Shown: positions 46,701 to 53,745, counted from the stretch's first letter. The stretch: 64,000 bases of DNA from Dyadobacter sp. CY261 (GCF_021440085.1 NZ_JAKCPW010000010.1:285107-349106); one strand, 5' to 3'. The notes: generated by a model from the letters alone, not told the origin. Numbers and translations: made by a program.

Positions 46701-46927
46701 TGACGTCCTTCGCATTCATCGTCGGTCTGTTGCCGCTGATGCGCGCAACGGGTGGCTCGGCGCTTGGTAACCGTTCTATCGGAACCGGTGCCGTAGGTGG
46801 AATGCTCACAGGTGTGATCTTAGGGATATTCGTAATCCCGGTACTGTACGTGATATTCCAGTATTTGCAGGAAAAAGTCGTCAAAAAACCGGTTCAGCCA
46901 AAACTGGCGGAGGCAGACGCGCACTAG
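43766..46927 (+). CDS. RND multidrug efflux pump, HAE1 family (AcrB-like)
   Basis: 1053 residues, the expected length. It starts MFQKFIERPVLSTVISILILLLG; the porter domains contain ITKFPDIAPPTVQVTAVYPGAN and the TM4 proton-relay motif GIVVDDAIVVVE with adjacent Asp residues. The second half repeats the fold (FVYFLLAAQYESYILPLAV, GLLAKNAILIIEYAVQRRE). It is a proton-driven exporter in the inner membrane that forms a trimer and works with the neighbouring adaptor and channel. The 131 nt before it contain no other feature I can name. Confidence 0.96.
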   Translation: MFQKFIERPVLSTVISILILLLGIISLTTLPITKFPDIAPPTVQVTAVYPGANAEVVARAVATPIEEAVNGVENMTYMTSSSNNDGTMALNVYFKQGTDPDIAAVNVQNRVSKAVSQIPQEVVQAGISTQKQQNSIIMFVALSSEDSTYDETFLLNYIKINLVPQLQRIPGVGQAQPFGTRDYSMRIWLKPDRLAALGLAPQEVTAAIREQSLEAAPGRLGEASKEVFEYVLKYKGKLTQNKEYEDIIIKANSDGSVIRLKDVARVEFGSYTYSSNGKLDGNASSGVAVFQTAGTNANDILIQAEKLVEDFSKTLPKGLKTTIMYNSKDFLDESINQVRSTLLEAFILVFIVVFIFLQDFRSTLIPAIAVPVAIIGTFFFMQLFGFTINFLTLFALVLAIGIVVDDAIVVVEAVHSKMERTNLAAKPATIESMNEISGAIISITLVMAAVFVPVGFMQGPAGVFYRQFAFTLAIAILISALNALTLSPALCALFLKNPHAEGADGTHGRKGFSARFFSAFNAGFESMTGRYVKSLQFLIRRKWVTIIGLLVISGTTLWLTKTTPTGFIPTEDQGFLLYALNTPPGSSLDRTSKAMAQVDSIVKKSPIADHRYIVEGMNIISNSNASPYGVGFIRMKPKEERGEVQDFNQIVGMMSQQVRAVNDANAFFFTFPTVDGFGNVSGFEFMLQDRGNGSLEKLSTTTNAFLGALMQRPEIAYAFTTFATGNPQFQLEIDNAKAKQLNVPVNDLLQTLQIYYGSSFVSDFNRFGKYYRVMAQADPLYRQNPQSLDGIYVKNTEGEMVPANQLVTLKRVFGPETVTRNNLYNAVAINGTPKPGYSTGDAIRAVQETAEKVLPNNYKTEWTGMTREEINSGSQIILIFVLSLVFVYFLLAAQYESYILPLAVIFTIPLGVFGSMLFINWMGIENNIYVQVGLIMLIGLLAKNAILIIEYAVQRREAGMTIVESALEASRLRLRPILMTSFAFIVGLLPLMRATGGSALGNRSIGTGAVGGMLTGVILGIFVIPVLYVIFQYLQEKVVKKPVQPKLAEADAH

Positions 46928-46980
46928 TGGCGCCTCTCCCGGCACCGAAAAGCGATGACTGGTTTTATTCAAAAAACATC

Positions 46981-48402
46981 ATGAAAAATATATTTAGATT
47001 AACGCAAATACCCGTTCTGCTCACGTTGGTAACCCTGCTCGCCGCTTGCAAGGTGAGCAAGGACTACCAGCGCCCCGAGCTCACCCTGCCCAACGAATAC
47101 CGGAATGTGCCTTATGGCGACACCGCTACCATCGCGGACATGGGCTGGAAAGAGTTCTTCCCCGATACCACGCTGCAAAAGCTGATCGAACGTGGAGTAA
47201 CTTACAATTATGACCTGCAAATCGCGCTGAAACGCATTGATATCGCGCAACAGCAAGTAAAACAGGCCAAAATGCTGCAACTGCCAAGCCTCGACCTGCG
47301 ACTGGCCGGAACATACAACCGCCCGTCGAAAAACAGCTTGAACGGGATCAGCGCCAGCAGTTTCCTCAAATCGAACCACATCGAAAATTACATTACTTCT
47401 TTCGATCTGTCATGGGAAGCTGATATTTGGGGCAAGATCCGCCGCCAGCAACAAGCGACATTGGGCCAATACCTGCAAACTTATGAAGCCACCAAGGCCG
47501 TGCAAACGCGCCTGGTCGCTGATATTGCAAAAGGCTTTTTCAACCTCCTGATGCTCGATAAGCAGCTGGAAGTGGCCAAACACAACCTCGAACTGAGCAA
47601 TAACACATTGAAACTGACAACCTTGCTCAAAGATGCCGGCGAAGTAACATCGCTTTCCGTGCAGCAATCCGAAGCGCAGCGTGAGGCCATTGCATTGCTC
47701 ATCCCGCAGTTGGAACAGGACATTACGATTCAGGAAAATGCGTTACAAATCCTGACCGGACAGATGCCCAATGCGATCGACCGTAAAGTGAAACTGGCCG
47801 ATTTTAAAGCTCAGGATAGCCTTGCCACCGGTGTTCCGGCAGCGCTCGTGAGCCGGCGGCCGGATGTGCGCGCCGCCGAAATGTCCGTCCTCATCGCGAA
47901 TGCACAACTAGGCGTGGCGCAGGCGAGCATGTATCCTTCGCTGATCATCTCGGCGAGCGGCGGTATCGAATCGTTCAAATCGAGCAACTGGTTCAATATT
48001 CCGGGATCGTTGTTCGGTATTGCAGCTGGAACCATCGCCCGTCCGATTTTTGCACGGAGAGAGCTGAAAACCAACCTGGAAGTCGCCAAGATCGAGCGCG
48101 AGCAATCGGTACTGGAATTTCGTCAGTCGGTGTTGAATGCGGTAGGAGAAGTTTCGAACTCACTGGTTCAAACCAAAAAACTGAAAGAGCAGGAAGCCAT
48201 TGCGAGCAATCAGGTCAATATCCTGCAACAAGCCATTTCCAATGCGCAACTGCTTTACCAAAGCGATATGGCGAATTACCTGGAAGTGATCACCGCGCAA
48301 GGCAACGCATTGCAGGCCGAACTGAACCTCGCATTTATCCGGAGCCAGTCGCTCGTAGCACGCGTAGACCTCTACCGCAGCCTCGGCGGCGGCTGGAAAT
48401 AA
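46981..48402 (+). CDS. RND outer-membrane channel, TolC/OprM (NodT) type lipoprotein
   Basis: 473 residues from MKNIFRLTQIPVLLTLVTLLAAC, a lipoprotein signal. A GTG overlapping the pump stop by one base opens the frame 18 codons earlier but would give a poor signal. Two outer-membrane-efflux repeats are visible: NYDLQIALKRIDIAQQQVKQAK and the FDLSWEADIWGKIRRQQQAT segment in the first, and VSRRPDVRAAEMSVLIANAQLGVA with GGGWK at the end. It forms the trimeric exit duct. Last gene of the operon, followed by a strong terminator. Confidence 0.93.
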   Translation: MKNIFRLTQIPVLLTLVTLLAACKVSKDYQRPELTLPNEYRNVPYGDTATIADMGWKEFFPDTTLQKLIERGVTYNYDLQIALKRIDIAQQQVKQAKMLQLPSLDLRLAGTYNRPSKNSLNGISASSFLKSNHIENYITSFDLSWEADIWGKIRRQQQATLGQYLQTYEATKAVQTRLVADIAKGFFNLLMLDKQLEVAKHNLELSNNTLKLTTLLKDAGEVTSLSVQQSEAQREAIALLIPQLEQDITIQENALQILTGQMPNAIDRKVKLADFKAQDSLATGVPAALVSRRPDVRAAEMSVLIANAQLGVAQASMYPSLIISASGGIESFKSSNWFNIPGSLFGIAAGTIARPIFARRELKTNLEVAKIEREQSVLEFRQSVLNAVGEVSNSLVQTKKLKEQEAIASNQVNILQQAISNAQLLYQSDMANYLEVITAQGNALQAELNLAFIRSQSLVARVDLYRSLGGGWK

Positions 48403-48460
48403 AAATTCCAATCAGACTGGTACACACTATGATAAACAACTTTGTTAAGTGTAGTTAGGA

Positions 48461-48491
48461 TATACAGCCGAAAATATTTTTCGGCTGTATA
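48461..48491 (+). terminator. Terminator of the RND operon
   Basis: TATACAGCCGAAAA (48461-48474) and TTTTCGGCTGTATA (48478-48491) form a perfect 14-bp stem with a three-base loop, 58 nt after the channel stop codon. The A-run and T-run on each side of the loop and the symmetrical stem allow termination in both directions. It also marks the last host sequence before the phage-like region. Confidence 0.8.
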
Positions 48492-48553
48492 TAAAAGTCT
48501 TTAAATAAACATAAAAACAGGCTCAAAACCAGCTATCTACAAAAACACACCTC

Positions 48554-48585
48554 TTGCATATGTAAAACCATTTTAGGTAGTTTTG
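48554..48585 (+). promoter_or_regulatory. Predicted integrase promoter
   Basis: TTG at 48554-48556, a 21-nt spacer and TAGTTTTG at 48578-48585 fit the Bacteroidota pattern, 51 nt before the integrase ATG. The -7 element overlaps GTTTTGAG, which forms an 8-bp inverted repeat with CTCAAAAC at 48522-48529. The repeat could be a binding site for the integrase or a regulator. Confidence 0.5.
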
Positions 48586-48636
48586 AGAAGGAGGATTCCC
48601 CAATTCAATCCCCCGAATCACCAAACACAAACCAAA

Positions 48637-49875
48637 ATGGCTACCATAAACTTCTACTTGAAGGATCCCAAATCCTCCAAAAAAACGCCGATTAATTTAT
48701 TCCTCAACTACGGCGCAAGCTCTCCTTTCAAATACGCCACCGGCTTCTCTGTTCTTCCATCCGACTGGAATATTGACCGACAGCGCGTCAGGGAAAAACG
48801 AAGCATTCCCGACTGCGTCGAATGCAATGCCTTCCTCAGCAAGCTGCAAGCCCTGGCAAGCCAAGTCTACTTCCGGGTTCTCACCGAAAACAATGAAGTC
48901 AACAGGGAGCTATTGAAAGCCGCGATGGACAAGGAGCTCAATAAGGACAAAAAGAAGACCGCCAAGCCACTTAATTTTATGCAGTACCTCGACTACATTG
49001 TCGAGTTCAAAGAGCGCGTCAACACCTCGGATGTGCGCATTATCAAGGCCTGTGTCACTAAAATTAAAAAGTACTGCCAACAGACCAGAAAACCACTCAG
49101 CTTTGAAGACATGACCCTGACATTTCGGGATCAATTCAATGCTTATTTGGAAGAGGAAGGCCTCAGGCAAAACTCGATATCAACCTATTTTTCCGCGCTG
49201 CGCATCATCCTCATCCAGGCACAGGAGGAAGGACTCAACCCACACCACCACTTTCGCAGCAAGAAATTTTCAGCACGGCCGGAAAAGGTCAAGCATTACG
49301 CCCTGCAAGAATCAGAGCTGATCAAAATCTACGAGGTGGATTTGTCCGGCCTCCCGAAGAGCTTTGAAGAGGTCCGCGACACCTTCCTCATCGGAGCGTT
49401 TTCCCTTATGCGCGTATCGGATTACAGCACACTGAACAGAGCACACTTCCAGGACGGTAAAATATACCGGAAGACCCAAAAGACGGGCGCAAACGTGGTG
49501 GTCCCTGTACACTGGATCGTCCAGGAGATCCTCAACAAACGAAACGGCGAACTTCCTCGACAGATGCACCGGAATGTTATCAACGCGAGGATCAAAGAAA
49601 TTGCCGAGCTGGCCGGCATTACGAACGAGGTCGTAGTTTCCTCCACTCGCGGAGGTCAGCGCATCCATGAAATAAAATCAAAGTTCGAGACCGTGACCAC
49701 TCACACCGCCAGGCGGTCAGGAGCCACCAACATGATCAAGCAGGGCATCGCGCGCAGCGACGTGATGACAGTCGGTGGATGGACCACAGAAGACGCATTC
49801 AATCGATACATCGATATCGCAGAGGAAGACACCGCGACCAAGCTCGCCAGCCATCCGTTTTTTAAGAAAGCTTGA
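48637..49875 (+). CDS. Tyrosine recombinase / integrase
   Basis: 412 residues from MATINFYLKDPKSSKK; the frame opens 18 codons earlier but the domain begins here. The arm-binding-like N-terminus (FATGFSVLP-type motif, here YATGFSVLPSDWNID) is followed by a core-binding domain (FMQYLDYIVEFKERVN) and a catalytic domain. Catalytic residues: Arg in SLMRVSDYSTL, HTARRSGATN with the His-x-x-Arg, GGWTTEDAFNRY with Trp in the second His position and the nucleophile Tyr. This is the common Bacteroidota mobile-element integrase layout. It sits at the left edge of the phage-like region and probably catalyses its integration and excision. Confidence 0.92.
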   Translation: MATINFYLKDPKSSKKTPINLFLNYGASSPFKYATGFSVLPSDWNIDRQRVREKRSIPDCVECNAFLSKLQALASQVYFRVLTENNEVNRELLKAAMDKELNKDKKKTAKPLNFMQYLDYIVEFKERVNTSDVRIIKACVTKIKKYCQQTRKPLSFEDMTLTFRDQFNAYLEEEGLRQNSISTYFSALRIILIQAQEEGLNPHHHFRSKKFSARPEKVKHYALQESELIKIYEVDLSGLPKSFEEVRDTFLIGAFSLMRVSDYSTLNRAHFQDGKIYRKTQKTGANVVVPVHWIVQEILNKRNGELPRQMHRNVINARIKEIAELAGITNEVVVSSTRGGQRIHEIKSKFETVTTHTARRSGATNMIKQGIARSDVMTVGGWTTEDAFNRYIDIAEEDTATKLASHPFFKKA

Positions 49876-49894
49876 AGGAGACAGCACGTTGACA

Positions 49895-50440
49895 CTACCA
49901 GTCGCTTTTATTCACTTCGGAAAATGAAAACAAATCTGAAAAATACTGCTCAACGTATTGGCCTGCCTTTACTTTACTTTTTGACAAGTCCCACTCCTTC
50001 CCTTGGGCCCACTTTGTCAGAGCCTCAGTCATGGTAAGATTCCCTAAGCTTGTGTGCCATTCCATATTAGACAAAGTCACCTTGTACTTGCCATCCTTCC
50101 ACACCACCGTTACATTGCTAAAAAATGGATGATTCATAAAAACCTGAGTATTCCCCCATTTGCCTCCATATTTTTTATAATCTATCAGACAGTTTGATAT
50201 ATAGGCAGTTATAACATTTGAATTTTTTTGAAAGTCTCTAACATCCTTGGTTTTTGGGATATTAGCTATCAACATCTGTTCTATCTGAGAAGAATTTGCA
50301 CTATCTACCTCAAATACCTTTTCGAAAAATATCTGATTATTGTCCTTCTTAAGATACTTAAATGGAAGCTCAGCACTTGAATTTTGACCAATTGAATCAA
50401 TCGAAAGGAAGAGGAATAGTACAAAAAAAATGTTCTTCAT
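49895..50440 (-). CDS. Secreted protein next to the repressor (DUF4468-like)
   Basis: 181 residues with a signal peptide (KNIFFVLFLFLSIDSIGQ). The segment IFFEKVFEVDSANSSQIEQM and the following VITAYISNCLIDYKKYGG resemble the small TBP-like DUF4468 domain of Bacteroidota exported proteins; this match is from memory and not certain. It lies between integrase and repressor on the repressor strand, so it may be expressed from the integrated element (lysogenic conversion gene). More AT-rich than neighbouring host genes. Confidence 0.6.
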   Translation of the reverse strand: MKNIFFVLFLFLSIDSIGQNSSAELPFKYLKKDNNQIFFEKVFEVDSANSSQIEQMLIANIPKTKDVRDFQKNSNVITAYISNCLIDYKKYGGKWGNTQVFMNHPFFSNVTVVWKDGKYKVTLSNMEWHTSLGNLTMTEALTKWAQGKEWDLSKSKVKAGQYVEQYFSDLFSFSEVNKSDW

Positions 50441-50523
50441 ATTATCATTACAGTTGAGTTAATTACTTACTCATTTCATGAGTTAAAGTACAATAGTACA
50501 ATCGATTATATCAAATAAACACG

Positions 50524-51294
50524 TTATGTTTCGCGAGTTATCAAAAGGATATTATAAAGTTCCTGCACCTCATCCAAGTGGACAGCCCCTCCGCCATAAT
50601 TAGGGTTCAGTGATTCGTAGGTAATGACACCACTTTCAACATCGTGCCCAACGATCTTCTTGATGATAATGCCGTCATACTTCACAATTACCCAATACGG
50701 GTGCTTATTGAAATGAAGCTTACTTGTCCAATGCTTTCTTTGAAGTCGCCGACCAGTCACCAGGTCACCGCTCGCAATCGAACCTATTGATTCATTATTC
50801 ATCGAATCTCCTCTTACCTGAAAGGTTCTGTACGTCCCAAAGTGCAGCTTATTAACTACAACCGCATGCTTTGGTAGCTCCTCAACATATTCAGGATCCG
50901 CCCAGCCTGAAACATATCCAGCATACCCAACCTGCTCTACTAAAGGCGTAACCATCAAAAACCTACCTTCGCCGATATCCAGAAATTCGGTTCCATCTTC
51001 ACGCTTAATAGTCTCAAATGGCGTTTCTGGAATGTTGATAGGCACCGCATTTGATTCAGTTGCCGATTTTGAGCCTGGCTCCTTCATCATCTCCCCCTCT
51101 CCTTCGCCCAACCATGACACGTTTACACCAAAATGACCGGCCAGCGTTGATATTGTCGCTTGGTTGGGCTTATTACTATCCTTCAAAAGGCGCCCGATAG
51201 TAGCCTCAGAAACTCCTGTGTGCTTGGAGACGATATAGGCACTTTGACTTTTAAGCTCCATAATATGCCTTAAACGCTCTCCAAATGACTTCAT
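50524..51294 (-). CDS. XRE/S24 phage repressor (LexA/CI type)
   Basis: 256 residues. The N-terminal helix-turn-helix (FGERLRHIMELKSQSAYIVSKHTGVSEATIGRLL, in pieces) recognizes DNA; the C-terminus is a S24 peptidase. The self-cleavage pair is Ala125-Gly126 (GYAGYV), the catalytic Ser is 164 in FQVRGDSMNN, and the general base Lys is at 212 or 213 (IIIKKIVGHD). RecA-stimulated self-cleavage would induce the element after DNA damage. It is transcribed leftwards from the control region that carries repeated CAAATGTTAGTA sequences. Confidence 0.92.
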   Translation of the reverse strand: MKSFGERLRHIMELKSQSAYIVSKHTGVSEATIGRLLKDSNKPNQATISTLAGHFGVNVSWLGEGEGEMMKEPGSKSATESNAVPINIPETPFETIKREDGTEFLDIGEGRFLMVTPLVEQVGYAGYVSGWADPEYVEELPKHAVVVNKLHFGTYRTFQVRGDSMNNESIGSIASGDLVTGRRLQRKHWTSKLHFNKHPYWVIVKYDGIIIKKIVGHDVESGVITYESLNPNYGGGAVHLDEVQELYNILLITRET

Positions 51295-51318
51295 TGTTTA
51301 GAATTAATATAAATAACA

Positions 51319-51363
51319 CAAATGTTAGTACAAATAGTAGCACACTACTTGCAAATGTTAGTA
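51319..51363. promoter_or_regulatory. Repressor operator repeats
   Basis: CAAATGTTAGTA occurs at 51319-51330 and again at 51352-51363. A degenerate copy, CAAATAGTAG, follows the first, and the inverted pair AGTAG/CTACT (51336-51340, 51345-51349) sits between. The second copy lies inside the predicted rightward promoter, so binding there would block early transcription. These are the best candidates for the operators of the S24 repressor. Confidence 0.6.
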
Positions 51364-51380
51364 TTCGATAATTATATTTG
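51349..51380 (+). promoter_or_regulatory. Predicted early rightward promoter
   Basis: TTG (51349-51351), a 21-nt spacer and TATATTTG (51373-51380) match the Bacteroidota consensus fully at -7. It is placed to drive the 74-residue early gene and the rest of the rightward genes. The spacer contains an operator-like repeat. Confidence 0.6.
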
Positions 51381-51404
51381 CATATGTCATGATCGAATTA
51401 CTGA

Positions 51405-51435
51405 CAAATGTATATCAGAAGCGCCGTATAGGCAA
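51405..51435 (-). promoter_or_regulatory. Predicted repressor promoter
   Basis: On the minus strand TTG (51435-51433), 20 nt and TACATTTG (51412-51405) match the consensus. Transcription would run left towards the repressor, giving a leader of roughly 100 nt. It faces the rightward promoter, so the two start sites would overlap within about 10 nt. Confidence 0.5.
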
Positions 51436-51634
51436 ACGTTCTGGCCGAACGGTACTGCGGTTTGTTGATTGGTATTTTTGACATGAATAGTGACATGTTG
51501 TTTTCTGCGGAAAACACGCCAAAAAACGAGTTAAAGGTGAGTTGAGGAATAGATTGACACTGGTAGCGGGATTTTCCTGCTACCAGTTTAAAAAAATACC
51601 AGAAAAGCATTTCATCAATAAATTTTCATAAACA

Positions 51635-51859
51635 ATGAGTCAACAATCATTTGGACAGAAGGCGGTAGGTCTATCATTCAATCCGTCAGGCGACGACGCG
51701 GTTTCGAAAGCAAAGCAAATATTTGCAGACGCGATCGATCAGCTCAATGAGCTTCGCAATACAGGAACGCCGGAGGTAAAGCGCCTGGCTTCGATCGCGA
51801 TCACTGAAACGCAGAGCGCGCAAATGTGGGCAGTAAAAGCGCTTACCTGGAAGGACTAG
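51635..51859 (+). CDS. Acb2/Tad1-hairpin-like small protein, candidate anti-immune-signalling sponge
   Basis: 74 residues, the first gene of the rightward transcript. After a short N-terminal segment (SFGQKAVGLSFNPSGDD) it is two helices: VSKAKQIFADAIDQLNELRN and a second helix KRLASIAITETQSAQMWAVKA ending in LTWKD. The pattern of a helical hairpin followed by an Ala-x-x-Trp-Ala-Val-Lys-Ala-Leu-Thr end resembles the small phage family (Acb2/Tad1 hairpin, DUF7681 as I remember it) whose members bind cyclic nucleotides or gcADPR and block CBASS or Thoeris. Position directly after the genetic switch fits an early anti-defence gene. Assignment is by visual similarity only. Confidence 0.55.
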   Translation: MSQQSFGQKAVGLSFNPSGDDAVSKAKQIFADAIDQLNELRNTGTPEVKRLASIAITETQSAQMWAVKALTWKD

Positions 51860-51890
51860 TATTTAAGAGCCGACGGGGCGAAGGCAAAAC

Positions 51891-52021
51891 ACATAGGTGG
51901 CGGAATTGGTAGACGCTGAAAGTATCCTAAACCTTGCACCATAAACATAAGAACTTGGTGATAGATTAAGCCCGTTCGGTCGGGAGAGCAAGGTTTGCAG
52001 GTTCGGGTCCTGCCCCGTGTA
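51891..52021 (+). tRNA. tRNA-Leu-like RNA with non-standard middle region
   Basis: Acceptor ACATAGG (51891-51897) pairs with CCCGTGT (52014-52020) with one mismatch and one wobble. The D arm starts GCGGAATTGGTAGACGC, as in leucine tRNAs, and the T arm GCAGG-TTCGGGT-CCTGC is perfect. Between them, instead of a normal anticodon arm, AAACCTTGC (51929-51937) and GCAAGGTTT (51988-51996) form a perfect 9-bp helix enclosing two hairpins (CACCA/TGGTG and CCCG/CGGG). At 131 nt it is too long for a tRNA. Decayed tRNA, intron-bearing tRNA or a tRNA mimic are all possible. Confidence 0.45.
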
Positions 52022-52032
52022 CTAGGAATTTT

Positions 52033-52359
52033 GTGGTATATATATTGGAACAGCTTGGCGGCGATCGATTGAATGCCGCCAACTTTTACAAAAAAAGCAA
52101 ATTTCAAATGGACTTTGACCTGTATGCCGATTCGGCAGCCGATTATTTGAAAAACAGACGAACAATTCGGCACGTCGTCAAGCGCGGAAAGTATATCAAC
52201 GCTTACACTATGAAGTTTACACTACCGAGGACCGCCTTTCAATGGCTTGTTTTCTGGACTCATTTTAAAGTTTTTAAAATCTACATCAATGCCGCCGAGC
52301 GGACGCATAAAATCACTAAGAAATTAAACATCTGGTTCAGCTGGCCTACCAAGTTGTAA
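52033..52359 (+). CDS. Unknown early protein
   Basis: Up to 108 residues from GTG (MVYILEQLGGDRLN); an internal ATG at 52108 would give 83 residues (MDFDLYADSAADYLKNRR). The C-terminal half is strongly basic and aromatic (TAFQWLVFWTHFKVFKIYIN). It begins 11 nt after the tRNA-like segment. No family recognized. Confidence 0.45.
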   Translation: MVYILEQLGGDRLNAANFYKKSKFQMDFDLYADSAADYLKNRRTIRHVVKRGKYINAYTMKFTLPRTAFQWLVFWTHFKVFKIYINAAERTHKITKKLNIWFSWPTKL

Positions 52360-52420
52360 GACGAAAAGGCGAGAAAAGGTTACTGGTGATCCGTTAAAAC
52401 GCCAGATGCGCTTTGCAGTG

Positions 52421-52495
52421 CCTCGTGTAGCTTAGATGGTTAGAGCAACACATGCATAATGGAGGAGGCCGCGGGTTCAATTCCCGCCACGGACA
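52421..52495 (+). tRNA. tRNA-like RNA with CAT-type anticodon, degenerate
   Basis: The TA-GCTTAGATGGTTAGAGC D arm and the perfect T arm GCGGG-TTCAATT-CCCGC are canonical, and the total length of about 75 nt is normal. The acceptor CCTCGTG pairs with CACGGAC only in the inner five positions. The anticodon region aligns with tRNA-Ile2/Met (loop TGCATAA, anticodon CAT), but position 33 is G and the stem pairs only weakly. Probably a phage tRNA in decay or a tRNA-like element. It lies directly before the antirepressor gene. Confidence 0.5.
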
Positions 52496-52584
52496 TTGTG
52501 GAGTTTTCCTTATTGGACCGAGAGTAGGCTTTCCGGTGTGCCGCAACCAAGAACACCGGGATTTCACTTCATCAATCAAGCACA

Positions 52585-53361
52585 ATGCAAGAGCTAATTC
52601 AGATTCAGAAAAGCAAAGGCGGCAAGAATGTCGTTTCCGCCCGGGAGCTGTACGAATTCCTGCAAATCGGAACCAGGTTTAACGACTGGATTGAGCGCAG
52701 GATCCAGAAGTACGGATTTTCCGAGCACGAGGACTACGCCAGGCTTACTCAAAACAGAGTAACCCAAACAGCACAGGGAAGAACAGGAGTTACGGTGGAG
52801 ACGGATTTCGCGCTTACCCTGGACATGGCCAAAGAGTTAGCAATGGTAGAGGGAAACGAAAGAGGCAAGCAGGCCCGGAAATATTTCATCGCCTGCGAAA
52901 AGATGCTGACATCAATGACGCCAACCCACCAGCTACCCGCGACCTACGCTGACGCTCTCCGGCAGCTGGCCGAGAAAGTAGAGTCCGAGGACCGACTTTT
53001 GAAGGAAAACGCAGAGCTCCGCCCGAAAGCCGCCTACACGGATATGGTCCTTTCCTCGGTTGATGAGTGGACGACGACAACGATCGCCAAGGGCCTGAAT
53101 ATGTCGGCGGCACAATTGAACAGCCTGCTCTGCCAAATGAAGGTTCAGTACAAACACGACGGCACTTACATGCTTTATTCCCGGTACCAGGACAAAGGAT
53201 TTGCAAGACAGCGGACATTCCCATTTGTCAGCAAATCGACCAGCCAGACGCATACCAGAACATACCTGGTGTGGACTGAAATCGGCAAAGAATTCATACA
53301 CCGCCTACTGAACCCGATGTTACAACAGTTCTCGGAAGTGGCACGCAGACAAGCATCGTAA
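52585..53361 (+). CDS. Phage antirepressor, AntA/AntB plus KilAC domains
   Basis: 258 residues. Residues 1-110 match the AntA pattern: KNVVSARELYEFLQIGTRF, DWIERRIQKYGFSEHEDY, FALTLDMAKELAMVEGN and GKQARKYFIACEKML. A coiled-coil linker follows (ALRQLAEKVESEDRLLKEN), then a KilAC-type C-terminus (MSAAQLNSLLCQMKVQYKHDGTYML, ending EFIHRLLNPM). Such proteins bind or counter the prophage repressor and promote lytic growth. It sits in the early rightward transcript, as expected for an antagonist of the S24 repressor. Confidence 0.88.
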   Translation: MQELIQIQKSKGGKNVVSARELYEFLQIGTRFNDWIERRIQKYGFSEHEDYARLTQNRVTQTAQGRTGVTVETDFALTLDMAKELAMVEGNERGKQARKYFIACEKMLTSMTPTHQLPATYADALRQLAEKVESEDRLLKENAELRPKAAYTDMVLSSVDEWTTTTIAKGLNMSAAQLNSLLCQMKVQYKHDGTYMLYSRYQDKGFARQRTFPFVSKSTSQTHTRTYLVWTEIGKEFIHRLLNPMLQQFSEVARRQAS

Positions 53362-53385
53362 TAAATTTATCAATCGTACAACCCA

Positions 53386-53640
53386 ATGGAGGCAACAGTC
53401 GAACTTACCGCAACCCAAAAGCTGGCTATCAGAAATGACAAAATCTATTCTGAATACCAAAGGCTAATGTCGGCGGGAACGCCATCATACGCCGCGGTTA
53501 AGCACATCCAGCAGCATTCTGAAAGCATTGGAGGAACATTCCTTCACTCTTACGAGCAGATTTACCGAATCATAAAAAAGGTAAAGGCGCAGAGAGAAAA
53601 GGAGGCCAGAAAAAAGCGCAGGGCACTAGCGGCCGCATAG
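53386..53640 (+). CDS. Small basic early protein
   Basis: 84 residues: LTATQKLAIRNDKIYSEYQ, then a Tyr/His-containing helix and a Lys/Arg/Ala-rich tail (KAQREKEARKKRRALAAA). Charge and helix content suggest nucleic-acid binding, but no family is recognized. It starts 24 nt after the antirepressor. Confidence 0.6.
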   Translation: MEATVELTATQKLAIRNDKIYSEYQRLMSAGTPSYAAVKHIQQHSESIGGTFLHSYEQIYRIIKKVKAQREKEARKKRRALAAA

Positions 53641-53642
53641 TG

Positions 53643-53729
53643 ATGAGCTGGTCATTGATCGCCGTCATCCTGCTATCCGCAGTTATAGCCGCTCCTTTCA
53701 TCGCAGAACGGTTTAAGAAATCTCATTGA
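53643..53729 (+). CDS. 28-residue single-helix membrane peptide
   Basis: MSWSLIAVILLSAVIAAPF is followed by IAERFKKSH. A single hydrophobic helix with a basic tail, starting two bases after the previous stop, typical of small phage membrane peptides. The length is too short for family assignment. Confidence 0.5.
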   Translation: MSWSLIAVILLSAVIAAPFIAERFKKSH

Positions 53730-53745
53730 AGCAAACACGAATACC

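Noticed and set aside
46927..46980. GTG start of the outer-membrane channel one base inside the pump stop
   Set aside because: It would put 18 polar residues before a perfect lipoprotein signal that starts at the ATG at 46981.
48403..48636. tRNA as attachment site for the integrase
   Set aside because: No tRNA fold can be seen beside the integrase; only the operon terminator and a promoter-like sequence are present.
51398..51610. 70-codon minus-strand frame in the switch region
   Set aside because: It overlaps the predicted promoters and has no conserved-looking domain; the region is better read as regulatory.
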